This document shows positions 34,521 to 46,100 of a DNA stretch of 64,000 bases, in pieces. Made by a program: the position numbers and the translations under genes. The DNA lies in assembly GCF_954871325.1 (NCBI RefSeq), contig NC_088775.1, positions 4,823,475 to 4,887,474 of the forward strand. Direction: 5' to 3'. The notes under the pieces are model-generated. The model saw only the letters and a program-made list of their open reading frames with translations. It did not search any database and was not told the origin of the DNA. The first letter of the stretch is position 1. Each line of letters begins with the position of its first letter. Source of the stretch: Gordionus sp. m RMFG-2023. Lineage: Eukaryota; Nematomorpha; Gordioida; Chordodea; Parachordodidae.

Positions 34521-35294
34521 GCTTAGAAGTAAATCCATAATTGCTTATTATTATTTTTTTTTATAATAATAAATTTTTTTTTCCCGGTCATGGGTTAACT
34601 TTATTTGAATATTTACTGTTAATATATATGTAAAAAAAAAATTATGCTCATTATGATATATTTTTGGTGTAACAAGCTAGGAACAAAATATATAAAATTG
34701 CTTATTTTTTTCAAAATAAGGTGACCATCAGGAAGGTTCTTACATACGTGGGAGACCGTTCGTATTAATGGGTTGCCGTTCGCAGGAGTTCAGGGTATGC
34801 TAGGTATTTGGACTAAGCACAATCTATGTAAATAGAGGATATAACTGCTTTACAGGAAAGGCGAAGAGCTATGGATATGTGTAGTTGCTCACCAATCATG
34901 AGAAGTCGAGATTTTGAATTGGGAATGACTTCCAATCATTCATAGCTAGAGTTTTAAGTTATGTGAAAGTATTCAACCATTCAACGGAAGTCAATGTCTA
35001 AAAAAAATTATTGATAAATTTAAAATTTAAGAATCTTATTTCTTGAGAATTTTACCCGAAAACAAAAACGAATTCCACTTATTTATAAATCTTAATGTTT
35101 TGTATGGTTTTGGTTAATAAAAATAAAGAACAATTGAATTCTTATATTTATTGATATTAGCACTAGACCAGAAACTAGAGATTATGTATGTTAAAAAAAA
35201 ATTATCTATACAAGTGTACGAATTTATCAAACAACCTTTTTACAATGTTTTAAAAATAATATAATATTGTCATAACTGTTAAACTAAGATTTTA

Positions 35295-35540
35295 CAGAGA
35301 CCTGCAGAAGTACTATTTGTACGGCATGGCCCGGATTTTTTTTTCAAAAATTTTTTGGCCCGGCGAGAGTTATTTTATATACACAGGCCCGGCCCGAATT
35401 TTTTAAAAATATATTTTATTTATTTTTGATTTTTGCAGCTAATAATGACGATTTCAAATATTTGGTTTTAAAATATACGGCCCGGCCCGGATATTTTTTT
35501 AAAAAAAATTTTAGACCCGGCCCGGGCCTTCAGGTCTCTG
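35295..35540. mobile_element. GC-rich GGCCCGG miniature element
   Basis: The ends are inverted repeats CAGAGACCTGCAG and TTCAGGTCTCTG. The interior alternates GGCCCGGCCCG-type motifs with poly-A/T tracts. The flanks share GATTTTA, offset by one base from the ends, so the exact boundary is uncertain. Related pieces occur near 1790, 19525, 41792-41914 and 44815-44905. It is non-coding. Confidence 0.55.
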
Positions 35541-35840
35541 ATTTTAAAATATTAAAAAAAATATTAAATATATTTTTGTAGAATATAGAATATAGAATAT
35601 AAATAACAATAAAATAAAACTTTACTAATAATGAGGTTAATGTTAGATATAACATGATGTGGTAGCACTTGTTTATTTTTTAATATTTATTTTTTTTTTT
35701 TAAAAAAAGATGAAAGAGTTGTAGTTTTAAAAAGACTAACTCAATTGGTTTATGACAGATAAATGACAAAGGCATTATCCAGCGAATAGGTATTTTGCTT
35801 ATTTCTAATTTGGGCAGAAACTGGCAAATTAAGTTATAAC

Positions 35841-35970
35841 CAATGACATATAATAATACCTAGACTGACAATGAATTCATTAAATATGTACATTAATGAA
35901 AAACAGCTGAGGACGCCATTTTGATTACCCGTATCATTATTAAAAATTTTAAACGAGAGGCCAATTTATT
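35841..35970. mobile_element. Truncated copy of the 894-1222 miniature element
   Basis: It begins CAATGACATATAATAATACC and follows the reverse complement of the first copy through CAGCTG and AAACGAGAGGCCAATTTATT, then stops matching. The other end is absent. Confidence 0.7.
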
Positions 35971-35989
35971 CAGACCCGGGGTTCAGATA

Positions 35990-37100
35990 ATTAATGTTAT
36001 TCCATATATTTCAAATAAAAACTATTTACCAAAAGTAAAGAAGCTATGAAAACGCAATGGCGTTTTCTGGAGTTAGATAGTAAAGCCCTGTATGCAACTC
36101 AGCTTCGGGTTAAAAAATTTTTTAATAGGGTTGTCCTAGGGCTTAAAAATCAAATAAAAAATAGGATTAAAATGAATTATAGTTAAATTAGAATTTTTCT
36201 AGGATTAGGCAAAGTGGCAATTTAACTTTATACAAAAATTAAAATGCCTTTTATTTATTTTTTTAAATTTAAATATTTTCGGACTCAGGGCTGGAAGATG
36301 TTAGTGCCTAGATAAGTCTTGCTTAAAAATATTGTTCAATTCCTAGAATAAAATTCCAATTTTTTTTAGCGATTTAGAACCCTATCCCTTTAACATTTAT
36401 TTTTAATATATTTCATTGTTTTTTTTATAAAAAATTTTTAAATATAAAAAAGTAAAAATACTTCATTTAATTTATTTATGTTTTTTTGTTTTATATGTAA
36501 TAAAAACATTTCGGCTAAAAATTAAATCGAGAAAACTATTGGAACGACCAGTGCCAACTCGTCTAGTCGGCTTGAGCCTTAACCAATCTTTACGACTTTA
36601 GGGCCGGACCTCGAAAATTATTAATTAAATAAATATATAATACCCGCATTTGTGTTTGATGATATATGAATTATAAATAATTTAAAAAATAGATAAATCC
36701 CTTATAAGATAATTAATTTCTTATTAGATGTTAATTATTTAATTAATATTGAATTACTCTTCCTCTATTAATTGGGTTATCAATCATAACTCGAGTTTAC
36801 GACTCGATTTGGCAGTGTAAAAAAGTAAATATTATAAAATATTTTTTTAAGGAATCTAATATTTTTTTTTATTAATTAAATACGATAATTATTTCTAAGT
36901 GAATGTTGAACTAAGCATCCTCCAGTTTTTAATTTGGGTTCCTCAATCACAATTTTAGTTCATGGACTTCAGATAGAACAATCTAATATTATTAATGATA
37001 ATTATTATTTCTATCCTAATATTGAAATTTGATTAAGTAAATTTACTCACAATAAACTAATATTATAAGTTGGTTTGGGGTTAGTGCTCGACCCATTTGG
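35990..37100. other. No gene or element recognised
   Basis: AT-rich sequence with moderately balanced patches near 36050-36120 and 36560-36610. I could assign neither. Confidence 0.35.
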
Positions 37101-37119
37101 TTAGTTTTGGTTTCTAAAA

Positions 37120-37400
37120 AATAATTTTTATTTCTTACATAGATAATAAATTTATAAACAAAGTCTTTTCTAAAAAGCCAAATATCATTTTTTCATACAA
37201 TCTTTACATAATTTATATAACTAAAATTATGTATGACTAATATGGAATTAATACTCATTCAAAAATATATTAAACCTTCAGCACATTTTATATTTAAAAA
37301 AAAATATCAAAAATATTTAATAAAAATATAAAATTATATCTGGAAGATGGAGTTTTATTTATTAATTTATTTTGAAATATCTGTCTAAAATTTTACAAAT
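37120..37400. repeat. Repeat flanking a LINE, copy 1
   Basis: It matches 40015-40260 in direct orientation. Landmarks are TTATTTCTTACATAGATAAT, AATATGGAATTAAT, AAAAATATATTAAA, CAGCACATT and GATGGAGTTTTAT. A third, weaker copy lies at about 61650-61880. Confidence 0.55.
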
Positions 37401-37479
37401 AAAAAAAATAAATATATAAAATATAAAAAAAGACTCATTCTATAAAAACGGAGGTGGGACTACAAGTTCCCAAAAAACA

Positions 37480-39150
37480 TGCATATAATTGTTTAAAATT
37501 GTATTTTTTTTAATTTTGTTTTATAAAATAATATTCTTTAGGTTCTGATGTAAGAGCTCTTATTTTGCCGTCTATATTTCTTAAAAATTTTAAAGTTCTA
37601 CTTAACATATGTCCAAGTGAAGAGATAACGATAGTAAAGAAAATATAATTTGTTAATTTGGAATATTTATTTGTTTTTTTTTCGGCTATATCAACCTGGT
37701 CAGTAATTTTTTGGAAATGAAGAGACGCATGTGAAGACCCAGATTATGGATTTACCTAAAGACCATGGCACAGAAGTTAAGCCATCAGGTCTTAGGCCAT
37801 CATCAAATGATAAATATGAAGTTCTAAAATACTTCTAAAGAAATCATGAAAACGATTAATAATTTCACTATTTAAAAAAAAGGATGAAGATCTAAAAATA
37901 TCTAAAATCTTTGGTAAAAAAAATAAAATATTTACAAGTCCTACTGAGCCTTTAAAAAAAATTTTCGTGAATACCTCACAGTTGGAAAAACTGCTTAAAG
38001 GTGAATCAAGAAGATTAATCTAACTTTCTTTAATGATTTTAAATTCCTGGACTTCGACGGCATTTGAATTTAAAAAGAATATTTCAGATTTAACTTTATT
38101 CAAAGTAAGACCTATATTTAGAGAATTCTGCTCTATATAATCTATCACTGCTAGAATATTTTTAGAAAGTTTGCAGATGGTGCATCATCCAGATACACAT
38201 TTTTATGTCTAAATTAAAGGTTCTTAAAGAATGAATTAGGTTATGTATGCCTACGCTAAATAGAGGGCCCAAAGGGTCTCCTTGCTGTATATTTTCATCA
38301 GAATGAATTGTATATTCCTCAAATTTGAGAAAGGTTTTACAGCCATATGACTGTTCAGTAAATCTTCCATAAACTGGAAATTTTTTGTAGAATTATCGGG
38401 AATAGATTGTGGATAATGTTAAAAAATACTTTTCTGGATAAAAAATTAAAAGCATTTTTAAAATCCAGCTTGCAGCGTCTGGAGGAGGATCTCAATATAT
38501 ATATATTTATATGTTGATATGATTGGAACATTTTCGAAGCATCTTGATGCGCTCAACGATTATCTTAGCTAATAGACTCCTAAAAAAAACCTATTGAAAT
38601 CGGCCGAACTCTCCCATCAGGCTTAGATAGTGCAATTAATCTTGCACCAAAGAGAATTTAGTGAACTTGACTAGGTAAATCATTGTTCAGTATATATTCG
38701 TTAAGTATTACAAATGAATCCTGAGTAGGATTTTTAGGGTTAATTAAAAATTGAAAATTAGAGGTCAATTCCCCCTGCTGAGTTTTTTTTAGAAGATAAA
38801 ACAGTTTAATAAGAAAGATGAAGACACTATAAATGATAGTAACCCTTCTCTTAATAACCCCATTTATTGGATTTTTGTCCCATCTACGTATTTTAAAAAT
38901 AATGACAGGGATACTACATAAGTTCTCCCTTACCTATTTCGATTGAATTAGATTTTATAGGAGTGAGAAGATCTTCAGCAAAAGCCTGAGGATGCAATTC
39001 TTTCAATAGAGTGAAAGTATGTTAATCAAACGGGGCCAATTTTTTATTAGATGAAGCCAATTTGAGAGCTCCTACACGTCCCATTGGTCTATTTTTTTGA
39101 GATTATTTTCCATTTGTGCGCAAAATCAGAAGTAGCCCTTACATCAGGTA
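37480..39150 (-). mobile_element. Degenerate non-LTR retrotransposon, reverse transcriptase and C-terminus
   Basis: Read on the minus strand from about 39050 downward, the pieces are LHPQAFAEDLLTPIKSN, then FGARLIALSKPDGRVRPISI, and LDFKNAFNFLSRKVFFNIIH in another frame. Next come ENIQQGDPLGPLFSVGIHNL, a decayed YLDD region and KSEIFFLNSNA-like tail. At about 37660-37800 comes RPDGLTSVPWSLGKSIIWVF. This is the layout of the animal non-LTR family with 'QGDPLGPLLF' and a 'RPDGxTxxPW' C-terminal domain. It carries many stops and frame changes, so it is long dead. It differs from the LINE at 16-18 kb, which has another N-terminal type. Confidence 0.75.
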
Positions 39151-40014
39151 CATAATTTTTCATTTCTAATAAAAATGGTCTATTCTATTTTTAATAAAAT
39201 CATGTAAAGCAGTTTTTTTATATTTTAATAAGTAATCTATAATAATAAAAAAAAAAAATCTGTAGATTTAAATAAGATTTTAAAAGAAAAAGTTAAAAGA
39301 TTTTCCCATGCTTTAAAGGGAATTTAAATTTGAATTAACTTCCATAATAATTGTTGTTAAAAAAATTAGAAATTAAAGATCTTTATTTAAAAGTTAGCTG
39401 GATTAAGGTTGGTGGCTTTTCCCAAAAAAATTATCATCAAAATCAGGATAAAAAATTTTGAGTTACAATGGGAGGTTGTTTCAATTTTGTTGTAAAATTT
39501 CATTTGAAAGAGGGGTTTACTTAGAGTTTAGATGGTTTTACTCTGGGCCCATGTTTATAAAAACATATAGCCTGTGTCAAAGTTATATTTCTATGACAAG
39601 CATTACAAATGCTTTGACATACCCACTTTAGAAGAAGAAAAAAATATTAGTGGTTAAAAGATTGAAGTAATGTTTAAAATAAAAAAAAAAATTTCTTTTA
39701 AATAATATAAATAAAAATTAACTTAAAATCTAAAAGATTGAAAATATTTTACTGATTAAGATGGAGGAATTTGGATGTTAAGGATATTTGGCAATAAAAA
39801 AAAAAGGAAAGTGTTATTATATTTAAAAAGTAAATTCGACGAAATGAAAAGACATGGTGTTCGAGCAAGTTATATATTAAATAGAATTGTATAGAAATGA
39901 TGGGTGATATTTTAAAAAATTACATAAAAAGAATGTTCCATAGAGGACTATATAGATTACATCAAATATATTTTAGACCATGTATTCCAGATATAAAATT
40001 GTTGAGTTGGTTCT

Positions 40015-40260
40015 AAAGTAATTGTTATTTCTTTACATAGACAATAAATGTTTAAACAAAGCTTTTTTTAAAAGCCTAATATTGCATAATTATTATAACT
40101 AAAATAATGTTCTAACATGGAATTAATTCACCTTCGTAAAAATATATTAAAGTTTTCAACACATTGTATCAAAAATATTTAATAAAGTTATAAAAATATT
40201 TTATCCGCCAGATGGAGTTTTATCAAATAATTTATTTTGTAATATCTTATTTAAAATTTT
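40015..40260. repeat. Repeat flanking a LINE, copy 2
   Basis: Direct-orientation match to 37120-37400 on the other side of the LINE relic. Shared blocks are TTATTTCTTTACATAGACAA, ATGGAATTAAT, AAAAATATATTAAAG, CAACACATT and GATGGAGTTTTAT. Confidence 0.55.
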
Positions 40261-41700
40261 TATTTGTAAAATATGACAAATTTTGTAGTTATGTAGTGAG
40301 AATGACACACTTTGATAGAACTAGAAAAAATATTATTTTTTATTATCAGTGGGGGTTTTAAATTTACTTATTGATCTAGTATAAAATAAAAGAGATACTA
40401 TTATATTTATCTGTAACCTTCCACTTTGACTTATTTTTTTAAGGGTATCAAATTTGCAATAAAAATCCTTATTTCCTAGGGGATTTTTTTATAATAAGAT
40501 TAATTTATTTTTTAAGCCATTCATTTTATTAAGATTTCCTATTGTTCGCATTTATGATAAAACACCCAAATGTTTTCACTTTTTTTAAGAAAATCTAGGA
40601 TATTCCAAGATTTAGACTTCTGCCAAATCATTTTTTACTACCAGAATCTGGAGTGCGATGGTTAACGATCTTTAAAAACCTAGGCCCAGTTGGGCACAAC
40701 CTAACTCTACAATCTTGGAGGTCGAATAAATAATCAAATTTTTTATTTGGGTGAAGCAAACTGTTGAAATTACACTGGTAACTTTTTTAGTATAGGGTTT
40801 CATAAGCGCGTTCAACGTTCATCGAGAAAAATCAACGCGTTCACGTTCAAGTTCACCTTCAAAAACGGGAACGTGTTCACGTTTTCGTTAAAAACTTTGC
40901 GAATAAATTTTTTTTAAGATTTATTTCATTTAATATTTAATTTTAATTTATTATAATAATAGGAAAAAAAATGAGACAGATCTCAGGGAACACCAATGAA
41001 GGATTTTACGTTCGCCAGCAGATTTCCCTGGAAATTTGCCGGTCTAATTTTTTAAGTATTCACTCTTCTCTTGGATGATATATACCCCCCCCCCCCCCTT
41101 TTTTTTAAAATATATTTTTTTATATTTAATTTTTAATAAATCCATTTTAATATATATTTTTTAATCCTCTGTAATTTAATGATTATGAATAAATAATAAA
41201 GTTAATAATAAATACCAAATATTTTTTTTACACAATCTATTAGCCCTGTTTAAAATTAAGAGTTATTTATGAGTGAATAAAAGAATATATTTATTTTAAA
41301 AAATTATTAATTTTTAATATATAAAAACTTTTATATCTTATATGAAATTTAATTATTTATAAAATGTATAAATTTATAATAGTTTTAAATTGTGTTCAAC
41401 CATTTAAGGCATAAAATCCTTGAGAAAAACTTAATAACAATAATAATAATGAAATTTAAAGTAATCACACTAAAAACAAAGAAATTTTATATTTATTAAC
41501 TTATCTTATATATATATATCATTGACGAAATGTCCATAGAAGCAAGATATTTACTTAAATTAATTATGTTCAAAGTTCAAGCCAAAAGTTCTCTACAAGA
41601 AAAGCGAACAAATTTTAGGATGTTTTACTTATTGAACAGATCGTGATAGCGCAAACTTTCACTCCCGCCAAAATAGAATTTTCTCCCACTCTTTCTATTC
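40261..41700. other. Gene-free AT-rich stretch
   Basis: A GC-richer patch at about 40800-40900 repeats GCGTTCA/GTTCACG motifs and may be the end of an unidentified element. A C-run occurs near 41085. No exon was seen. Confidence 0.35.
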
Positions 41701-41791
41701 TTTAAAATAACTATCCATATTACCCATAATGGCCGCCAAATTGGCATATTTCTATTTCACCGGCCATTATAAATTAGTAGGGAAAAAAAGT

Positions 41792-41914
41792 CAGAGACAT
41801 GCAGGCCCGGCCCTAAGATTTAAATTTTTTTTAATATACCCAGGCCGGACTGAGTCTAAAATATTTTTAAGAAAATCCGGGCCAGGCCGAGGGGTGCAAA
41901 TTCTGAGGGCTCTG
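41792..41914. mobile_element. GGCCCGG miniature element, short copy
   Basis: It starts CAGAGACATGCAGGCCCGGC and ends GCAAATTCTGAGGGCTCTG. The interior has the same alternation of GGCC-rich motifs and A/T runs as 35295-35540. No clean target duplication. Confidence 0.5.
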
Positions 41915-42179
41915 AAAGAAAATCAAAACAAAATATTGCAGAAAAATATGAAAATCAATCAAAACATTTATATCTATTATATTGATTATTAACTTGGATT
42001 AATAAAAGATCTTTTCTCCAAGCTATCATTAATATTATTTTTGGGTATAATCTTAATTAGGCCATTTCTTTTAAATCTACCCGAATATTGCCTTTTTAAC
42101 AATGCTGATTGTATGCAATGGTTATTTATATAGGTTTATTTTATAAAAAGTAATAAAATATATAACCCCTCCCCACCAA

Positions 42180-42520
42180 ACTTCCCGCTTAACTGGAGCT
42201 GGTCTTGTCAAGTAGAATCATGGATCTCTAATATCGAGATACTCTGGCTATGTAAACATTGTTGTCCTAAAGCATCTGTGTAGTAAGGAAGGCTATTCCA
42301 CATTTCAATCTAAATGGCAATGCAAAACAAAAAATATTTCTACAATTTAATAGATAGCTTTATGGATGGTATAAAACTCTCGTGCCCGAGACTGTGTTGA
42401 CCAAGAGATCATTTAGAGATGGCACACTAATAGATAAGGAATCCGGCTATGATCTTACTTCTATATTCTCTCTTCGTTTGAAAGCACCGCAGGGTGGTTA
42501 AGATTTTTTTTTTCCTCCCG
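42180..42520 (-). mobile_element. LINE 3'-end relic
   Basis: On the minus strand, pieces in shifting frames read LTTLRCFQTKREYRSKI, then EMWNSLPYYTDALGQQCLHS. The WNSLP block with following residues is typical of the last segment of jockey/CR1-type reverse transcriptases (RxxFFxxRxxxxWNxLP). Several frame breaks are present. No reverse transcriptase core is nearby. Confidence 0.4.
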
Positions 42521-42697
42521 GCAATTTTTAAGTTCATTAGCATAGAGCGGTAATGTTATATATTTAAATAATGTTTTTAGGAAAAAAAGATGCATGGCAC
42601 CACCCTAGATGCTTGAAAAACTCATATAATTTCGAGAAAAAAAAAATATCTTTCTTTTATAATTTATATATATGAATAAAATTTTAAACGTTTTACC

Positions 42698-42890
42698 TAG
42701 TGTTGTTAAACGGCTTAAAAACGGTTAACTCAATATTTTAGACAGAAAAATATTGCCTAAGCCTCGAAACTTCGCTAACAGATGTCTAGACCTTTGTGAC
42801 ATCTATGTGCAAAATTTTCAGGCTCATTAGTCTAAATAAAATGATGAGTTAGCTGTTTTTAAAAATCGGCCCAAATCGACCTTATTAAAA
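42698..42890. mobile_element. TAGTGTTGTTAAA-family miniature element
   Basis: It starts TAGTGTTGTTAAACGGCTT and carries GCCTAAGCCTCGAAACTTCG and AAAAATCGGCCCAAATCG. The right end is decayed (TTATTAAAACTTCC). Confidence 0.6.
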
Positions 42891-43123
42891 CTTCCAATTC
42901 AATAAAATTTGTTAAATAATAAATGTCTATACAGAATATTTCGAATTGTTTGAATTATTTTAATCGAATTTAAAAAAAATATTAATGCCTAAATCATATT
43001 GTATGTTTATTAAGATTCTTTTTTAGAAAATATATTTTAAAAAAATTTCTTTTTTTTGATTTTTAGGATAATTATGTTAAATATAAAAATTTGTCATTCT
43101 TCTTTATAAAACTATATACTATC

Positions 43124-46100
43124 ATGATGTCGACAATAAGTAGAGCTCCATATGATCAAGTCTTCAAAAACACCATTCGAGAAATTAATGAAGGTTGTGG
43201 AGTTATAAGAAAAGCCGTCCAAGTTATGAGTCAATTGGCCAATTTGGAATCAGGTATATTCCATTATAATTGAAAAATAAATCAATAATTTTTTGAAAAT
43301 GTTTTGTATTATTATAACGTTCATAAAACTTTTATCCTATATTATATTTAAAAACAATTTTAATGTTACGGGGGATCATCAGAAAACCCAATATCAAAGG
43401 TAAATATACATATATAAATATTTGAGAAATATTTAAATCAAAGATTTATATATATTTAATTTTTTAAAAAAAAATAGAAACAAAGTTTCGCCGTTTCTCC
43501 TGCTTTAGAGACTGTCATCACTAGCGACCCTTACAAGGAGGTGCAAAAGATAGTTAAAAAAATTCGCCTATCGATTCCAGACATTAGCAAAGATGAGGCC
43601 GGTAAATTGGGGATAGAACTGTACGGCAAAATGTTAGAAAATCCTGGTTTGAACATTTAACGTTAAAAAAAATAAATTTTATGTTACATTTTTAAATCTT
43701 TCTTTCGTGATGCTTATTTTTTTGTTTCGTATCGTGATGTTATTTTCTTCGTAAGCTAACTGATTATCGAAAATCCCGTCAATAAATGCTTTCCATATTA
43801 ATATAAAAAAAAAATGATATGTATATATATTACAGTTTTTATTTGAATTTGTTATATATATATATATGAATGAACAGCTGATCAAAAATTGGTGAATAAT
43901 ATTGTTCAAGATTTAAACGGAAAAAGAGACATACCATTTGGACATCTCAATTTGGCTCAGCCGAGCAGTCATATAAACACATCCACGATGCCGCCACAAA
44001 ACGATTTAATTAAAGTATAAATTTTTACTTTATAAATGATTACAAATTTAAGTAGAAGCGTCTAATGGGTGTGCGATTTTAAAACGTTAACCAATTTGCG
44101 CGATTGTCGTTTAAAATACATTAAAATGAAAACGCTTAAATTTTGTAAGAACCGTTAGACCTCCTCGTTTATAGTTAACCGTAAAAATCGCGCAACTTCG
44201 CGCAGCTTACTGATACGCTATCGCTTAGCCGATTGAATGACCACGCGGTTATTACAAACGAGACCTCATTTACAATTTTTTTTCTAAAATTCAAATCATT
44301 TAATTTTAAACATTAGCTTTAATTTCTGCTATCAATTTCAAAATAAATTTAGGACATTTCAGAAATTTCATTTTTCTCTTGGTTTCTAGTAACATCTCAG
44401 AATCTAGGGCTATATTTTCTACATATTTTTTTGTTTTATAGAGAGCCATTGATCAAGCGATATACATAAAACAATCAAATTTTCCCGTAATGTCACGTCA
44501 AACGATGTTATCCTTAATATACGATCTTTACGAAAAGTTAAGTTCTGGCATTCCTTGGGAAGATTCATTTACTTTAAGGATTCGAACTCCGGCCTCGTCA
44601 GATGATAAAATGATGCAGGAGGCGCTAAGGTCTAGAATTAGTGAAAAGGGTAATTTTTTTAAAAATTCATATTTCTTTTGAGGCAGTTGAGATTTTAACC
44701 GTCGGTTAAATAAATTGGTTCATAAAAGTTAAATCTCTTCCCCATTTCTCTCGACATGTTTACTAGAATCCGAATTCGCTGGTGACTAGTGTTGTTTAAA
44801 ACTAGTAATAATCAAGGGTCCGGTCCTATAGGTCTTAGAAAAAGACCGGGCCGATTAAACGGACCGGCATTTTTTGAGGCCCGTCAGGATCGCAGTTCGG
44901 CCCGGTCTTTTAATTACGAGTCATACTTTGATTTTTCGTATCATCTTTTTCTTTTTTTTAAGTTCATTCTTAATTTTTTTTACGAAAAAATTTTTCCCGA
45001 AAAGGCATTCTACTTTTAAAATTAAATATTTGTATTATTCATATTTATTATACTATTCATATTTTGATTTGATATTATTTAAACATAAAATACTTTTATT
45101 TTAAATTAAATGATAAAACTTAGAATTAAATTGGGTAAAAACAAAAAAATATTTTTAAAATAACCAAAGAAAAAAAATTAAATGACTTGTTTAGGACCTC
45201 GGTCTAGACCAGTTATTTTATTTGAAAGTTAAGAAAAGACCATGATCTTCGCTATTTAAAACCACGTTAAGCCAATTATCAAAAAAACGGCTAAATTAAG
45301 GTTATAACTGAAAGAAATAAGATTTAGCTCAAAAGATGGCATAAAGGTTTGGTTTCTATTTTAAGCGAGCTCGAATTTTCTAGAGGCTTACAACACTATA
45401 CATTGTGGTTATCATTATAATTTATTTAATTCGGAATAGCGAAACTGTGGTTATCATTATAATTTATTTAATTCGGAATAGCGAAACCTCTGGAATTTCC
45501 GCAGATGAATGTCGATATGGCCGCCATGGCCAAGGTATGTCATATATACATATATGTATAAAAACATTTTAAATTTATATCTTTACATATAATAATTTAA
45601 TAAATTGGCGCTTAATTTTATTCATAAATGATGTGTAAGACGGTGAGATTATTAACCAGGCTAAAGAAAATATATCCGCAATGGAGCAAGGAACAGTATT
45701 TACAAAAAATAATAGAGATATACCACTCATTAACCACGGGAACTAAACGATTCGAGCAATGGTCTCTCGAAATTCCTACCCCCTTCGTGCCAGATAACAA
45801 AGATGTCAGGTTTACTGAAGCCACATTGATAACTAAAGAAATATTTTGTTGATATTTTAAACGTTTACTTAATTTTCGTTTATAAATATGCCCCTTTTTG
45901 CTAAGGATTATAATTTATTTAATTTAAGCAAAATAAGCATTAAGTTAGTGTTGTTAAAAGGCTCTTTTTGAGCCGATTTTTAAAAGCGGCTAACTCAATA
46001 TTTTAGCCAGTAAAATACTGCTTAAAGCCTAGTAATATCGCTAATAGATGTCCAAGCCTTTGTTCCTTCTCCAAACCAAATATTCAGGCTTGCGTAATAT

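Noticed and set aside
45640-45740. Alternative frame in exon 7 giving a product ending RDIPLINHGN
   Set aside because: It superficially echoes KRDIPFGHLN of exon 4 but hits a stop. The chosen frame matches the duplicated module and both splice phases.
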